Shown here piece after piece: positions 11,510 through 21,135 of a stretch of DNA of 64,000 nucleotides. This DNA comes from Agaricus subrufescens (lineage: Eukaryota > Basidiomycota > Agaricomycetes > Agaricales > Agaricaceae). The stretch covers positions 4,216,001 to 4,280,000 of the forward strand of contig CM057057.1 of the NCBI GenBank assembly GCA_029945375.1. The letters are read 5' to 3'. The position numbers and the translations under genes were made by a program. How positions within the stretch are numbered: position 1 is the stretch's first letter; the number at the start of each line of letters is the position of its first letter. The notes under the pieces are model-generated. The model ran no database searches. It saw nothing but the letters and a program-made list of their open reading frames with translations, and was not told the DNA's origin.

Positions 11510-13859
11510 TTAAATAGTGTATCGGAATCCACTCCAGTTGTCACCCTTGTCAGTTTTTGCAGCTTCAACATTGGGGTATACTCCGTTGCATTCTCTCGCG
11601 TTGGGATTATCGATACCTTCGATGACCTCATCTCGTTCTCCGCGATCGCGCTTCATGTTTTCTCGACGTAGCAGATATGCGAATAATAGAGAGCTAATGA
11701 TTCCTATGACAATGTAGACCAGAACGATTGCGTGGCCGAGTCGATACCATGGTACATCTTTTGCTCGATACTGTTATGAATGGCATCAAGGGCTGGTGGA
11801 ACAGTTGAATGGGAAAAGTCGCTTACAACATTGGATGCCACGGCTCCGTTGAGATTGCCAAACCCTATTGCCATACCTAATGTTACACCTCGTCTGTAGG
11901 AGCCTTCGGTGTTACTAGCTACCCATGTCACTGAGTTCGCTAGAGATAAATAGTATGAATAGACTGGAAGGTGTGGCAATGCTTTTGTGAACTCACGGAT
12001 TGTCGGGTAAATGGCACTACAATAAGATCCCACGTCGAATTAATGAGGAAAGTTAGGGATACCAAGGTGTGTCACTTACGAGACGGCGAGGAAGACGGCG
12101 AAATATGATAGGCCAGGGGTCCTGGAACAAATCAGGATGATATATCCCACCAATCCAGTTCCGAACAAGCAACTAACGAATGGTGATAAGGATATAGAAA
12201 ACAACAGAAGATGATTGAACGCTCTCACATATTGACAAAACACCGTTTGCCTAACCGGTCCGCCCACATGCCAATAACGACTGTCATCAAGCAACCCCAT
12301 GCGTAAACGGGGACCGAAAGTAAGTTTGCCTTGGTTGCGGTGAAGCCTAGAGTGACGTGAAAATAAGTATCGATTTGGATGACTGCTGGGCTAAGGGCGC
12401 AAACACTAACCTAGCTGGTTGATAATGGAAGGCGTGAAGAGAGAGAAAGCGTATAGAGGTCCATCACTTGTGTTTGCGAGATTAGATATAGCAACGCTAT
12501 GGATAAATATACTCACAATCCCATATACATAGCCACTAAATCTATTAAGCAAAACGGCTAGACTGCAACATATGAGATACACTTACTAGCAACCCAAGTT
12601 TTCCAGTCCGAAAGACTGCGCATTATCTGCTTAAATTTGAAGGATTCTCCGCTGGCACTTAGTTTGTTATCATTTTGCAAACGCCGGATAATGAAAACAC
12701 CTTCGACAATCATTTAACATACTTTCGAGGTCGGTCATATCTAGATAAGGGACGTACGTTCTTTTTCTGAGAGGAATTTTGCGTTATGTGGGAAATCTTG
12801 GATAATGAAAAAGGATAACACGCCAATGATGACAGTGAAAATTCCTTCCAGGATGAAGATCCAGGCCCAAGCTGTGACAAAAATAAAGATCACAAACTCA
12901 AATGCGGCGTCAAATTATGACTCACATGGTTTGTTTCCAATTCCACCCATATTCGCGATTGCGGCCGCCAGAAGACCACCTGATAAGCAGTTAGATCATT
13001 CCTATCGTAGAAGAATCGAATCGAATCACTGAATGCTCCTGCGATCGTTGCTGACGAAAAGAATAGGGCGATTTTTGTCCCCATTTCCGAGCGCTTGTAC
13101 CAACTGCAATCATATCAGAACTGCGATTAGATAAAGGAGAGTCTGACGTATCGACTAACCAAGTGATATAGAAAGCAATTCCGGGGTATAAACCAGCCTC
13201 ACATAATCCAAGTAAAAGCCGTAGGGCTAGATAGGAACCAACGTTATTGGATATACACTAATCCGCGATATTACTTACCGACAAGGCTGGCGTAGTTACG
13301 TATTATTCCGTGCATTGTCTGTCATAACTTAAGCGGAGCGGTTTGTGGATACATTTTGTTACGAACCGTTACAATTCCCCACAATACTAACATCGAAGAT
13401 AGCCACACCGAAGGCTTAAGCCTTCGCAACGCAACATTGCTTGCGGGCTTTGGTGGGGTAAGAATAGGCACAGTAAGGAAGAGCGAATATACGTACCTCG
13501 AATAGTGAATATGGAAAGAAAAACACCGTTAATGCTATAAGATATTGGTTATCGTTGATTCTCAGGTCGTGCTCCAAATTGTACAGCTGCGGATAAACGG
13601 TAGACATGAGTTGGATGAAGATCAGGCGAGGCCATTGACGCACTTTAGCGTTCCCAATGTTGCCACGATCCAGGGAATTGAGAAGATATAACAATGCAAG
13701 CCACGGGATGACGTGCCAATCCACCTTCCGTATCAATTTTTTCTCGTCGATGCCGGAGGTGTCGACGTCCGGACGGTACACCTCCGATTCCTCCTGCACA
13801 TATTCGAGACCCTTTTTGTTGTTTTCTATCTCATCCTGAACTTCATGTTTGGCGGCCAT
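11510..13859 (-). CDS. MFS transporter, anion:cation symporter family (allantoate/nicotinate permease-like)
   Basis: A multi-exon 12-helix transporter. The N-terminal tail is acidic and hydrophilic, followed by the family signature near helix 1 (WLALLYLLNSLDRGNIGNAK), then YNLEHDLRINDNQY, a helix with LTVFFFPYSLFE, and PSVWLSSMLVLWGIVT. The last helix (HAIVLVYIVIGIISSLLFAYLL) is followed by a cytosolic tail ending in WSGFRYTI just before the TAA at 11510-11512. The ATG at 13857-13859 (MAAKHEVQDE) gives the usual short tail; an in-frame codon 108 nt upstream is less likely. About ten introns of 50-70 nt interrupt the helices. The family includes Dal5 (allantoate/ureidosuccinate) and Tna1 (nicotinate), but the substrate cannot be read from sequence. 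The neighbouring urease accessory gene makes a ureide-type substrate plausible. Confidence 0.85.
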
Positions 13860-14350
13860 AGGAGATGGAGAGGATTTAAGTAGGGACGGAAGGGGTTTCC
13901 GGTGGTTGGAGCACTGACATGACGCTTGTCTTAAATCTGTAAATATTAAGCTACATTTCCACGTCACGGAGATTACGAGGAGACATCAGAAAGTGTCCGG
14001 TGACATATGAGTTTAAATGAAATATGTGGTTCCCGTGGTTTATAGCCGAGCCCATCTAAACATGGTGTGTCGCGGTCGCGGAATTGACGCGGAATCATGA
14101 ATGTTCATCAGGATCACATGCGGGCCAACTAAATCACTGCAATGACAAATCAATAAGACAGGTAGTGTGTAGATAAGTGATTGAAGTCAAATAATTGAAC
14201 TTTGAATATCTTTATGGAGTCAATTATTTCACCTCGATTCTTTATCTATACAACACATGTTCTATCTATTTCTTGGCCCGTAGACAGCAGGACAGTCGAC
14301 ATGTTCTCCATGTCCAATCAATTCTAGCACTCATCGTAAGCTATCCTGCG
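13860..14350. promoter_or_regulatory. Transporter upstream region with GATA-type sites
   Basis: About 490 bp between the transporter start and the UreD stop. It holds an AGATAAG at 14171-14177 and an inverted copy (TTATCT) at 14242-14247. These fit the HGATAR consensus bound by AreA/Nit2-type nitrogen regulators. Role inferred from motif and context. Confidence 0.45.
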
Positions 14351-15391
14351 CTATCGGAAAGCCTTTCGGTATATATCTGGACCCACAATCTCCTCTAATC
14401 CCTTCAGCTCCTCCTTTAGCCACATTTTCACTCTATCCGACTCCCTTCCGGCGATTCTCACAATAGCCCCTCTTGCCGGACCCGTCGGATCCGCACTACC
14501 AGCGGGACTGAACGACCATATCAGGTCCTCTGGTTCTTTCCTCTTGAAAACCGTGATCATCTCAAATGTCACTCGAAGGTGTTCTGTGATCTTCTCGACC
14601 CTGTGCCCGTAAAGAAGCACCATCGCATAGCACGAATATGGCGCCAGCCTCATCGCAAGCTTTCTCCGTGATGTCGCATCATCCTCAGCGTCACCTTCCA
14701 AGAGCATTACATCCCTGGCCCATCGTCTTCCTCCGATAACGACTTCATTCTCGGAGTAGTATCTCGTAAACGCCCAATCCTCGTCCAGTGCCTTCCTTCC
14801 CGAAGTAAGCCAGTCTAGTATCACAAATGATCCATCTTGCGCGACATCAAATCTCTGAATTTGATTGTATGACGCCGAGCGGAAGCATGTCACTGGATCG
14901 GGGAGTAGAAGGAGTGTACTCTTGGGGTTGATAGTATACCTTATCGTCTGCGTCGTCAATGTATCATCCGAAACATCAACCCCATTCGGTCGTATAGATG
15001 CCAGTCGTTGTCCAGGTCTCGTTTTAAACACTTTAGTAGAACCCTACGAGGCAAAATACATCAGGTTACCAAGACTCGTCTCTTCAGCGAAGCTCGAGAT
15101 TAAAAACCCAACCTGTGATAAAACCAAAAGACAGCTGCTCGCCTTCAACAAGACCTCCAGCTCTACCCGATCTCCACCCACCAGCCCACCCCCATACGAC
15201 ATTAAATACACGACCCCAACTCTCTCTTCATGTATGCGAGGTGATAGTAACTTCAAGGGATACGCTGCCGATAGGTCCTCAAATACAGCCTTGGTGCCAT
15301 GGACAGCTAATGTGATACGTCCACCTCCAGCAGCAATACTCCTGATTTTAGTTTCCAAGTTCAAGGGATCCGATGATTCCGGGGTGATCAT
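14351..15391 (-). CDS. Urease accessory protein UreD
   Basis: Two exons joined across an intron at 15044-15112 give about 323 residues, normal for UreD/UreH. Family hallmarks are GGRITLAVHGTKAVF near the start, VVYLMSYGGGLVGGDRVEL, FKTRPGQRLASIRPNG, TLLLLPDPVTCFRSASYNQIQ, LLDWLTSGRKA-like FVILDWLTSGRKA, and ARDVMLLEGD. UreD binds apo-urease and recruits UreF and UreG for insertion of the nickel centre, so it is required for urease activity and growth on urea. The ATG at 15389-15391 (MITPESSDP) was chosen because the conserved region begins soon after it; a start 63 nt upstream would add a non-conserved leader. The gene is divergent from the half-length helicase on its right, with about 140 bp between starts. 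Confidence 0.92.
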
Positions 15392-15477
15392 CGGGAATCG
15401 GAATGGTATGTGGGGCCTGAGAGAGCTGGGCGCTGAGCTACGACAAATGCTCAATCACCGCAATAGCCACCAGTGGC

Positions 15478-15494
15478 TGGAGCCAATGCCAATC
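15478..15494. repeat. 17-bp direct repeat, left copy
   Basis: tggagccaatgccaatc occurs here and again at 17470-17486 in the same orientation, flanking the truncated helicase gene. It contains two CCAAT boxes. Confidence 0.5.
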
Positions 15495-15534
15495 GCGTGA
15501 AGTGTGCTTTCCTTGTTACTCGTCATTTTTGATC

Positions 15535-16836
15535 ATGGGCGCGCACGACAATGACGATCTTATCGACTCCGAGGATGAGTATGATCCTGTGCCGAACAGT
15601 GGGGTAGAGACTGGTGGAGACAAGGATAAAAAAACATTTTCCGGAATTCATTCCACAAGGTTCAAGTGAATACTTTAGCACATCCAATGTATATGAAGTT
15701 GACACGTCGTCTAGAGACTTTTTGTTGAAACAGGAACTTTTACGTGCCATCAGTGTCCTCGGCTTTGAACACCCTTCAGAAGGTGACTCGCTCGCTTGTT
15801 TCATGCCCATTACTGACATTTTACACGTGAAGTTCAACAAGAGTGCATCCCTCAAGCCGTGTTGGGCATGGACGTTCTTTGCCAGGCCAAGTCTGGGTGC
15901 GGCAAGACCGTGATCTTCGTCCTTGCAACACTCCAGCAATTGAAGCCTGTCAGTGGCGAAGTCTCAGTCATCGTCCTCTGCCATACTCCTGAACTCGCCT
16001 TTCAAATAAAAAATGAGTACACTCGCTTTGCGAAGTACATGCCCGACGTCCGTGTCAGCACTTTCTATGGCGGCACATCTGTCACCAAAGATGCTGAGAT
16101 CCTTCAAGACAAGAATAAATGTCCTCACATTGTCGTCGCGACTCCTGGTCGGCTAAACGTCCTTACACATGACAAAGTCTTGGATGCTCAAAACGTGAGA
16201 CACATCGTTCTAGACGAGTGTGATAAGATACTTGAACAGCTTGGTCAGTCGAGTTTGGGGCTACAAACCCATTTCATTCGTCCACTGCATCAACCAGTCG
16301 GTTGTATCCAGTGTTAGGTGATCGCCACGTTCTATCTTGGGCGTTGTGTGTTAGACGGAGCTCAGCTTTCGGTAGATGCACTTGTATGCGGAAGCATGAA
16401 ACTGCGATTGATATGCACGTTTCGACATATGCACTGCATGACCATTTACGGGAGAACAAGGGAACTGGGATATCTTAAGGATCATCTCCCAGCTGCTAAC
16501 GCAGGATCGACTCAATGCCGCTTTGACTGCTTTACGTCTTCTGCTTTCCCTCTTGCAACTGCTTTACGACCAGATCTTCTAATTGTAACATCGCTCACCA
16601 GACATGCGGCGTGATGTGCAAGAAATCTTCCAGGCTGCTCCTCGTCGCAAACAAGTCATGATGTTCAGCGCTACTTTGGCAAAGGAAATTCGCGTGACAT
16701 GCAAAAAGTTCATGGCCAATGTAAGTCGAGCATACTAATCTGCTTTTGAATAGATTTGATTGATGCTTTCATCTAGCCTCTTGAGATTTTCGTCGACGAT
16801 GAAACAAAGCTGACGTTACACGGCTTACAATGTTAG
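15535..16836 (+). pseudogene. Truncated SUB2/UAP56 DEAD-box helicase copy, RecA1 half only
   Basis: The ATG at 15535 opens an acidic leader (HDNDDLIDSEDEYDP), as in SUB2. It then splices (introns 15666-15714, about 15785-15829, 16244-16601, about 16720-16778) to an uninterrupted frame. That frame carries the F-K-DFLL segment, Q motif ([16 protein letters not shown]), motif [14 protein letters not shown], motif II DECD and motif III SAT. It ends at LTLHGLQC and a TAG at 16834-16836, exactly where SUB2 normally continues into the second RecA domain, so motifs IV-VI are absent. Motif Ia reads [10 protein letters not shown], where the family has Arg instead of Pro. A full-length SUB2 unwinds RNA in splicing and TREX mRNA export and needs both domains. 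This copy cannot be a normal helicase. I read it as a truncated duplicate, either decaying or making a one-domain protein. Confidence 0.8.
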
Positions 16837-17132
16837 AGAAGAGACAATTTTAGCTGGTTTCGCCCCAGGGGTAGGCCCACTCCCGGGCGTCCTCCAGCCC
16901 CAAAATGTATTCGATCGTGAAGTGATATGCGCGGTACAGGCTGGACTGTAAATTTAGGGAGGGCTAATGGAGGGTAACAAAAAAGCAGGACACTTGAGAG
17001 ACCAAAGATGATATCAAAGCCAAGTCTAAGGCTGGAAACGGAGACTAAGCGTGTCGTCGTTGTTTAGCCTTATAATATGTTTGGATCGATAGTAAAGTTG
17101 CGGTCGCATGAGAACTCAAAAAGATCTGTCAC

Positions 17133-17165
17133 GCCCACCCATCAGTCAAGGGTTGAAATGGGTGG
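17133..17165. repeat. Short perfect inverted repeat
   Basis: Two 9-nt arms, CCCACCCAT and ATGGGTGGG, separated by about 15 nt, able to form a hairpin. No gene or element boundary is evident. Confidence 0.45.
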
Positions 17166-17469
17166 GCTGAGAGTTGGTCCGGTTGTTCTTCAATTTCATT
17201 GCACTTTTGTAAAGATTTCATGTGTAAAACAGCTAGGGCATAATAGTGTGTAAGGATGAGCTCACAACTAATCATTCTAATTATAGTCATATATATGAAG
17301 TGAACCTGACTCTCTCTTACTTTCTTGTTACCTTTACCCTCTCTGTGTATACGCGCATATCCTCCCATACAATACTGTTGAGAACACTTTATCAGTGCGA
17401 CTGAGTTTTTTTGTTATAGTGAGCCGTGTCAGCTTTCATAGCGGCCCTTGGTTTTTTTTCTCATTTCAA

Positions 17470-17486
17470 TGGAGCCAATGCCAATC
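17470..17486. repeat. 17-bp direct repeat, right copy
   Basis: Identical to 15478-15494, about 2 kb apart, same orientation. Confidence 0.5.
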
Positions 17487-18183
17487 CGTCTGCTCATAGT
17501 AATACTAGACAAGTTGACTGTCCCCTTTTAGAGGTTGTAACTAATAAGCGGATTGTTCGGAGGATGGAATTCAGTCTCCACTGGTCTCCACCAGATCTCC
17601 ACCGACTTGTGGTAGGCGAGGAATAGACTTTGGCGCCATTTCATCATCCTCAGGTCGCTTAATTTGCGTGCGAGTATTCCAGGATTTTGATTGAAGTGGG
17701 GCGACAATTTTGAGGCGCGGTCGCTTATCGGGGTATGGGGAATTTGAAATCAATACAGTATATCCTCCCATTTGCTATATGTAACAAGTCCTTCCAGACT
17801 GGATACATGAGCCAAGAAACCTACAAATGAAGCTACCTCTTACGACAATCGCAATTACTATTAAAAGCGAGGAGTTTAAAAAGCTAGCAAAAATGTTGAA
17901 AAGTAAAACCACGAAAGAACTGAAAGAGAGAGAGAGGGGGGATACATTGAATTCAACCAAAAGAGATGAAGTATGAGGTGAAGATCAAAGAGGAAAGAGA
18001 ATTAAATAGTGAGAGCCCTATAGCGCTCGGAAAAAAATGCAAAGGATAGACGATAGTGGTGTCAGGCAAATATGATACGGTGATGAATGTTTGAGGGACG
18101 CAATGAACGGAGTGGATGGAGTGTTCGAAGTAGGGGAATTAGAAACATAGATGTAGGTAGGAAAAAAAAGGCATATTTGGGGA

Positions 18184-20951
18184 TCAATATTGCCTGGTTG
18201 CGAGGGCACGTATTTCATACAAATGCGGTCGGTCAGGTTCCGAGAAAATGTCGGGTTTCATCATCGCTGTCCGCCAGCCCTTCATTTCTTGACGATGTCT
18301 TTCTTCTGCGGCTCTGCATATCGTCACAAAAGTGTCGTCAATGTCACAGACGACCAGGGAAGCTCTAGAGCCCCTATCACTTTCGGAATCAGATATTCCT
18401 CCTCGTGACATGCTTCTTGAAGGACTTCCATGGTCCATGAGACCGTCTGATGTAGCAGTGGTGTGTGTACTTCCAGCTTCGGAGGGTGCACGTTGAGCTA
18501 TGCTGGCACGTATTGTCCCGTCCCTTGAGTCTTCATTTTCGTCGTCGGCAAGGTTGGCAAAGACATCGGGTTCCTCTTCTTCAGGAGGCAGGGCCGATAA
18601 CCAGCACATCCGCTGAGGATCAAATATCATGTTGCCTACTCTTCGCGCACCAGCCGCAAAGGACCCAGCGGGTGATCCTATCGAAGAGCCAGTCAAATGA
18701 GTTATGAGCGCAGGTCTTATCGACGTTGCGACGGTGGCGTCGAAGTCTTTAAGAATATGATCGTTGCCTTCCCATCGAAATAGTTGGGGATTCCATTTCA
18801 TATCACCGACAACTGTGTAACCAGGATAATGATTAAACGGTGCAATCCGGAATGAATGACAATTAACCAACCTTTCGGCCCACCAACACCACCAAGATTC
18901 TTGATAAGTGTCGGTTTTCTCTTGGTATGACTTGACGATGTCGTAGTCTTCTTCTTCTTCGGTAAGGGTTCGGGAGGTGCAAGAACCTTTGAAGAAATAT
19001 CAATCCGAGTATTCGTACGCCGTAGCGTATTGACAGCCGGAGTTGGTGCGTCTAGATAAGTGGAACTTAAGATTCATCGTTAAACATTCACTGGTACAAT
19101 TTACGAACCATTGGATGCAGAGCTTTGACGCCTTTTCTTGCGCGTTAAGGATTTGGCAGCATCCGATCCGGCGAGAGGTGATGCTTTTGAGGCGTAAGTC
19201 GCTCCAGGGATTCGGTTACCAGTCCCCTTTGGTTGGACACGGTACTGACATTCCTTATCGCGATCTGTTGGAAGATCCTCAAGATCATCTAATTCTGTCC
19301 CGTCTCCGTATGTCTTCTGTCTTTTAGGGCGTTTAAGAAGTTTCGGTGCTGGAGGTGTTACCGGTGAAGGCGGGTTCGGGTGTGAAGGTGGTGGTGGTAC
19401 TTTTAACGTGCGTGAACTGGAAGGTCGGAGTGATGAACTTGAAGGTGGACGCGGTAAAGGTGCCGCTCCTTGTGTCGGCGGTGTAGGAGATTGAGAGGCA
19501 AAAATTTGTGAAAGGGAGGGACGGGATTTTGACCGCGTTTGGGCGGGCATTGTTAGGCGATGAGCGGGAGAATTTGATGAGGGAGTACGGGAACGGGTCC
19601 CGGGGTCGGGGTGATCGCTCGGTCTCGTACTCGAAGTCTTCTGAGCCTTGGCAAGTGATGCAGCGGTTGGAACTTCGTACCGGGCCAGACGTGGTTTAGA
19701 TGTTCCAGCAGCAGGCTCTGGCGCATTGGCATGGCTCATTTCCATTAACGACGATAACGATGCTTTCCGAGTGAGCTTCCGGGTTGCAGGGGGAGTTGGT
19801 GGCTTCAAACCGGTGTGGGATTTTTGGCCCCTCAAACTTCCCGGCTTAGGTATGAGCAGGGAAGGAGAGGGGCCGGGTGAAGGACTGGCGGCAGCAAAAG
19901 AACCAAAACTTGACGGGCTGCGACCGGGAGGGTAGAGGGGTGGGGAAGGAGATAAGCGAAGCTTTTGAAGTTGGCGAACGGATGATGGTGGGGGAGCTGT
20001 TGATGATTTGGCTCTTTCAGTTCGCATTCTTGATGGTGGTCGCAAGGAGGTCGAGGAGGGGTGTTGGGCAGGAGCACTACTGCTACGATCATGGTGTCGG
20101 GGCGGTCGATTACTTTGAGTATTCTGTAAGAGTCGACTTGGGCTCAAGTCTGCGTCATCGTCGAATACTAATCCAGACTCGAAGTCGTCTTCTGGATCAG
20201 GAGCAGCTACTTTGACCTGTCGCGAAGTGTAAGAAGCCCTTTTCTTCAATTCGAGGATTTTTTTCAGTTGCTTATTACCGCTTCCAGATTCGAAAACAGA
20301 GGCAGGTATGACGAGACCCTCAAGGTCTTCCTGCTCTTCGTCTTCATCTGTTTCAGTCTCGGGTAATGACGCGGAAGAGACGGAGTTCGAAGAGGGGGAG
20401 GCATCAGCGAAGCCAAATGTCGAATAAGCGTCCGACGATTGAGAGGAGGAAGTGTGATCTCGGTCGCCCCATTCAAGAGAATTCTTGGAAGAGCGATGTT
20501 GTAAAGATAAAGGAGCAAGGGAAAGTTGGGTAAGGTCCGAAGGTAAAGCGAAGCCGTCCTCGAAATCTTCGTCGATGGTGGCAGTAGTCGGGGCGGCCTT
20601 CACGGCAGCCTTGAGAGTATCGGTCGCTCTAATGGTTGACACGCCATCGTCTTCTTCGGTTTCATCTTCGGAGGAGAGGATAGAAGGTCGAATGGTGAAA
20701 GTCGACGATGAGTGAGACTTTGATGCGAGCGACGCGAGGGACGAAGTCAGGTCCGCCCGAGCAGCGGCGCGAGTAGAGACGGCCAGAAACTTGGTATCGG
20801 TAGCCTGGCCGAGATTGAACTCGGCGTCCCAGTCCTCGTTGTCATCGTCTTTGTCGGTCGAGGCGGTAATCGGCGCGCCATCGGGAAGATCGAAGTCTGC
20901 ATCCGGCCACTCCTCGCGGACGATGAGGGTGGGAGCCGGGACGGCAGCCAT
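18184..20951 (-). CDS. Byr4/Bfa1-type two-component GAP subunit (mitotic exit/septation regulator)
   Basis: A large acidic, Ser/Pro-rich protein with conserved ends. Near the N-terminus are EEWPDADFDLPDG, DNEDWDAEFNLG and DEDFEDGFALPSDLTQLSL, the D/E-aromatic repeats seen in Byr4 family proteins. A long low-complexity middle rich in Ser, Pro and Thr follows. The C-terminal block has TLIKNLGGVGGPK, VVGDMKWNPQLFRWEGNDH, RPALITHLTGSSIGSP and GNMIFDPQRMCWLS. Byr4/Bfa1 binds a TBC-domain partner (Cdc16/Bub2) and the small GTPase Spg1/Tem1 at the spindle pole body, restraining septation. The ATG at 20949-20951 (MAAVPAPTL) is used; the frame is open further upstream but has no ATG. Introns of about 60-70 nt lie near 18830-18880 and 19040-19110. 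Confidence 0.82.
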
Positions 20952-21135
20952 GGGGAGGTTGGGGAAAGAGGGGGCGACAAAGGCGGAGGGAGGGGCGGTG
21001 TCGAGCGCAGAGGCTGTGCGGATTGGCAAGGAGGGTCAGGAGGGGGGCATGAAGAGAAAGGTGGAGCTGAGCACAGGCAATGGCAGTAAACACAGTTGTC
21101 ACGCGTCACTACTAGTCACAATGCTCCGTTACATG

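Larger units (their letters stand above)
16837..18183. other. Gene-poor 1.35 kb stretch after the truncated helicase
   Basis: No open frame here shows recognisable similarity. It holds a perfect 9-bp inverted repeat (cccacccat ... atgggtggg, 17133-17165), the right copy of the 17-bp repeat (17470-17486), and purine-rich sequence near 17920-18010 towards the BYR4 3' end. The missing SUB2 C-terminal half is not present. Confidence 0.5.

Noticed and set aside
16318..16614. 98-codon plus-strand frame in the half-helicase gene
   Set aside because: It lies in the 358-nt intron, which has proper donor, CTAAT branch site and CACCAG acceptor restoring the SUB2 frame.
17133..17165. Inverted repeat as a MITE end
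   Set aside because: Arms are only 9 nt and close together, with no target-site duplication or second terminal repeat.
19508..20715. Several plus-strand frames over 60 codons
   Set aside because: Antisense to the Ser/Pro-rich middle of the Byr4-type gene, with no start context or similarity.
20952..21029. Upstream extension of the Byr4-type protein (start at 21029)
   Set aside because: The codon there is TTG, not ATG; the first ATG in frame is at 20951. An upstream exon ending at an acceptor near 21014 cannot be excluded.
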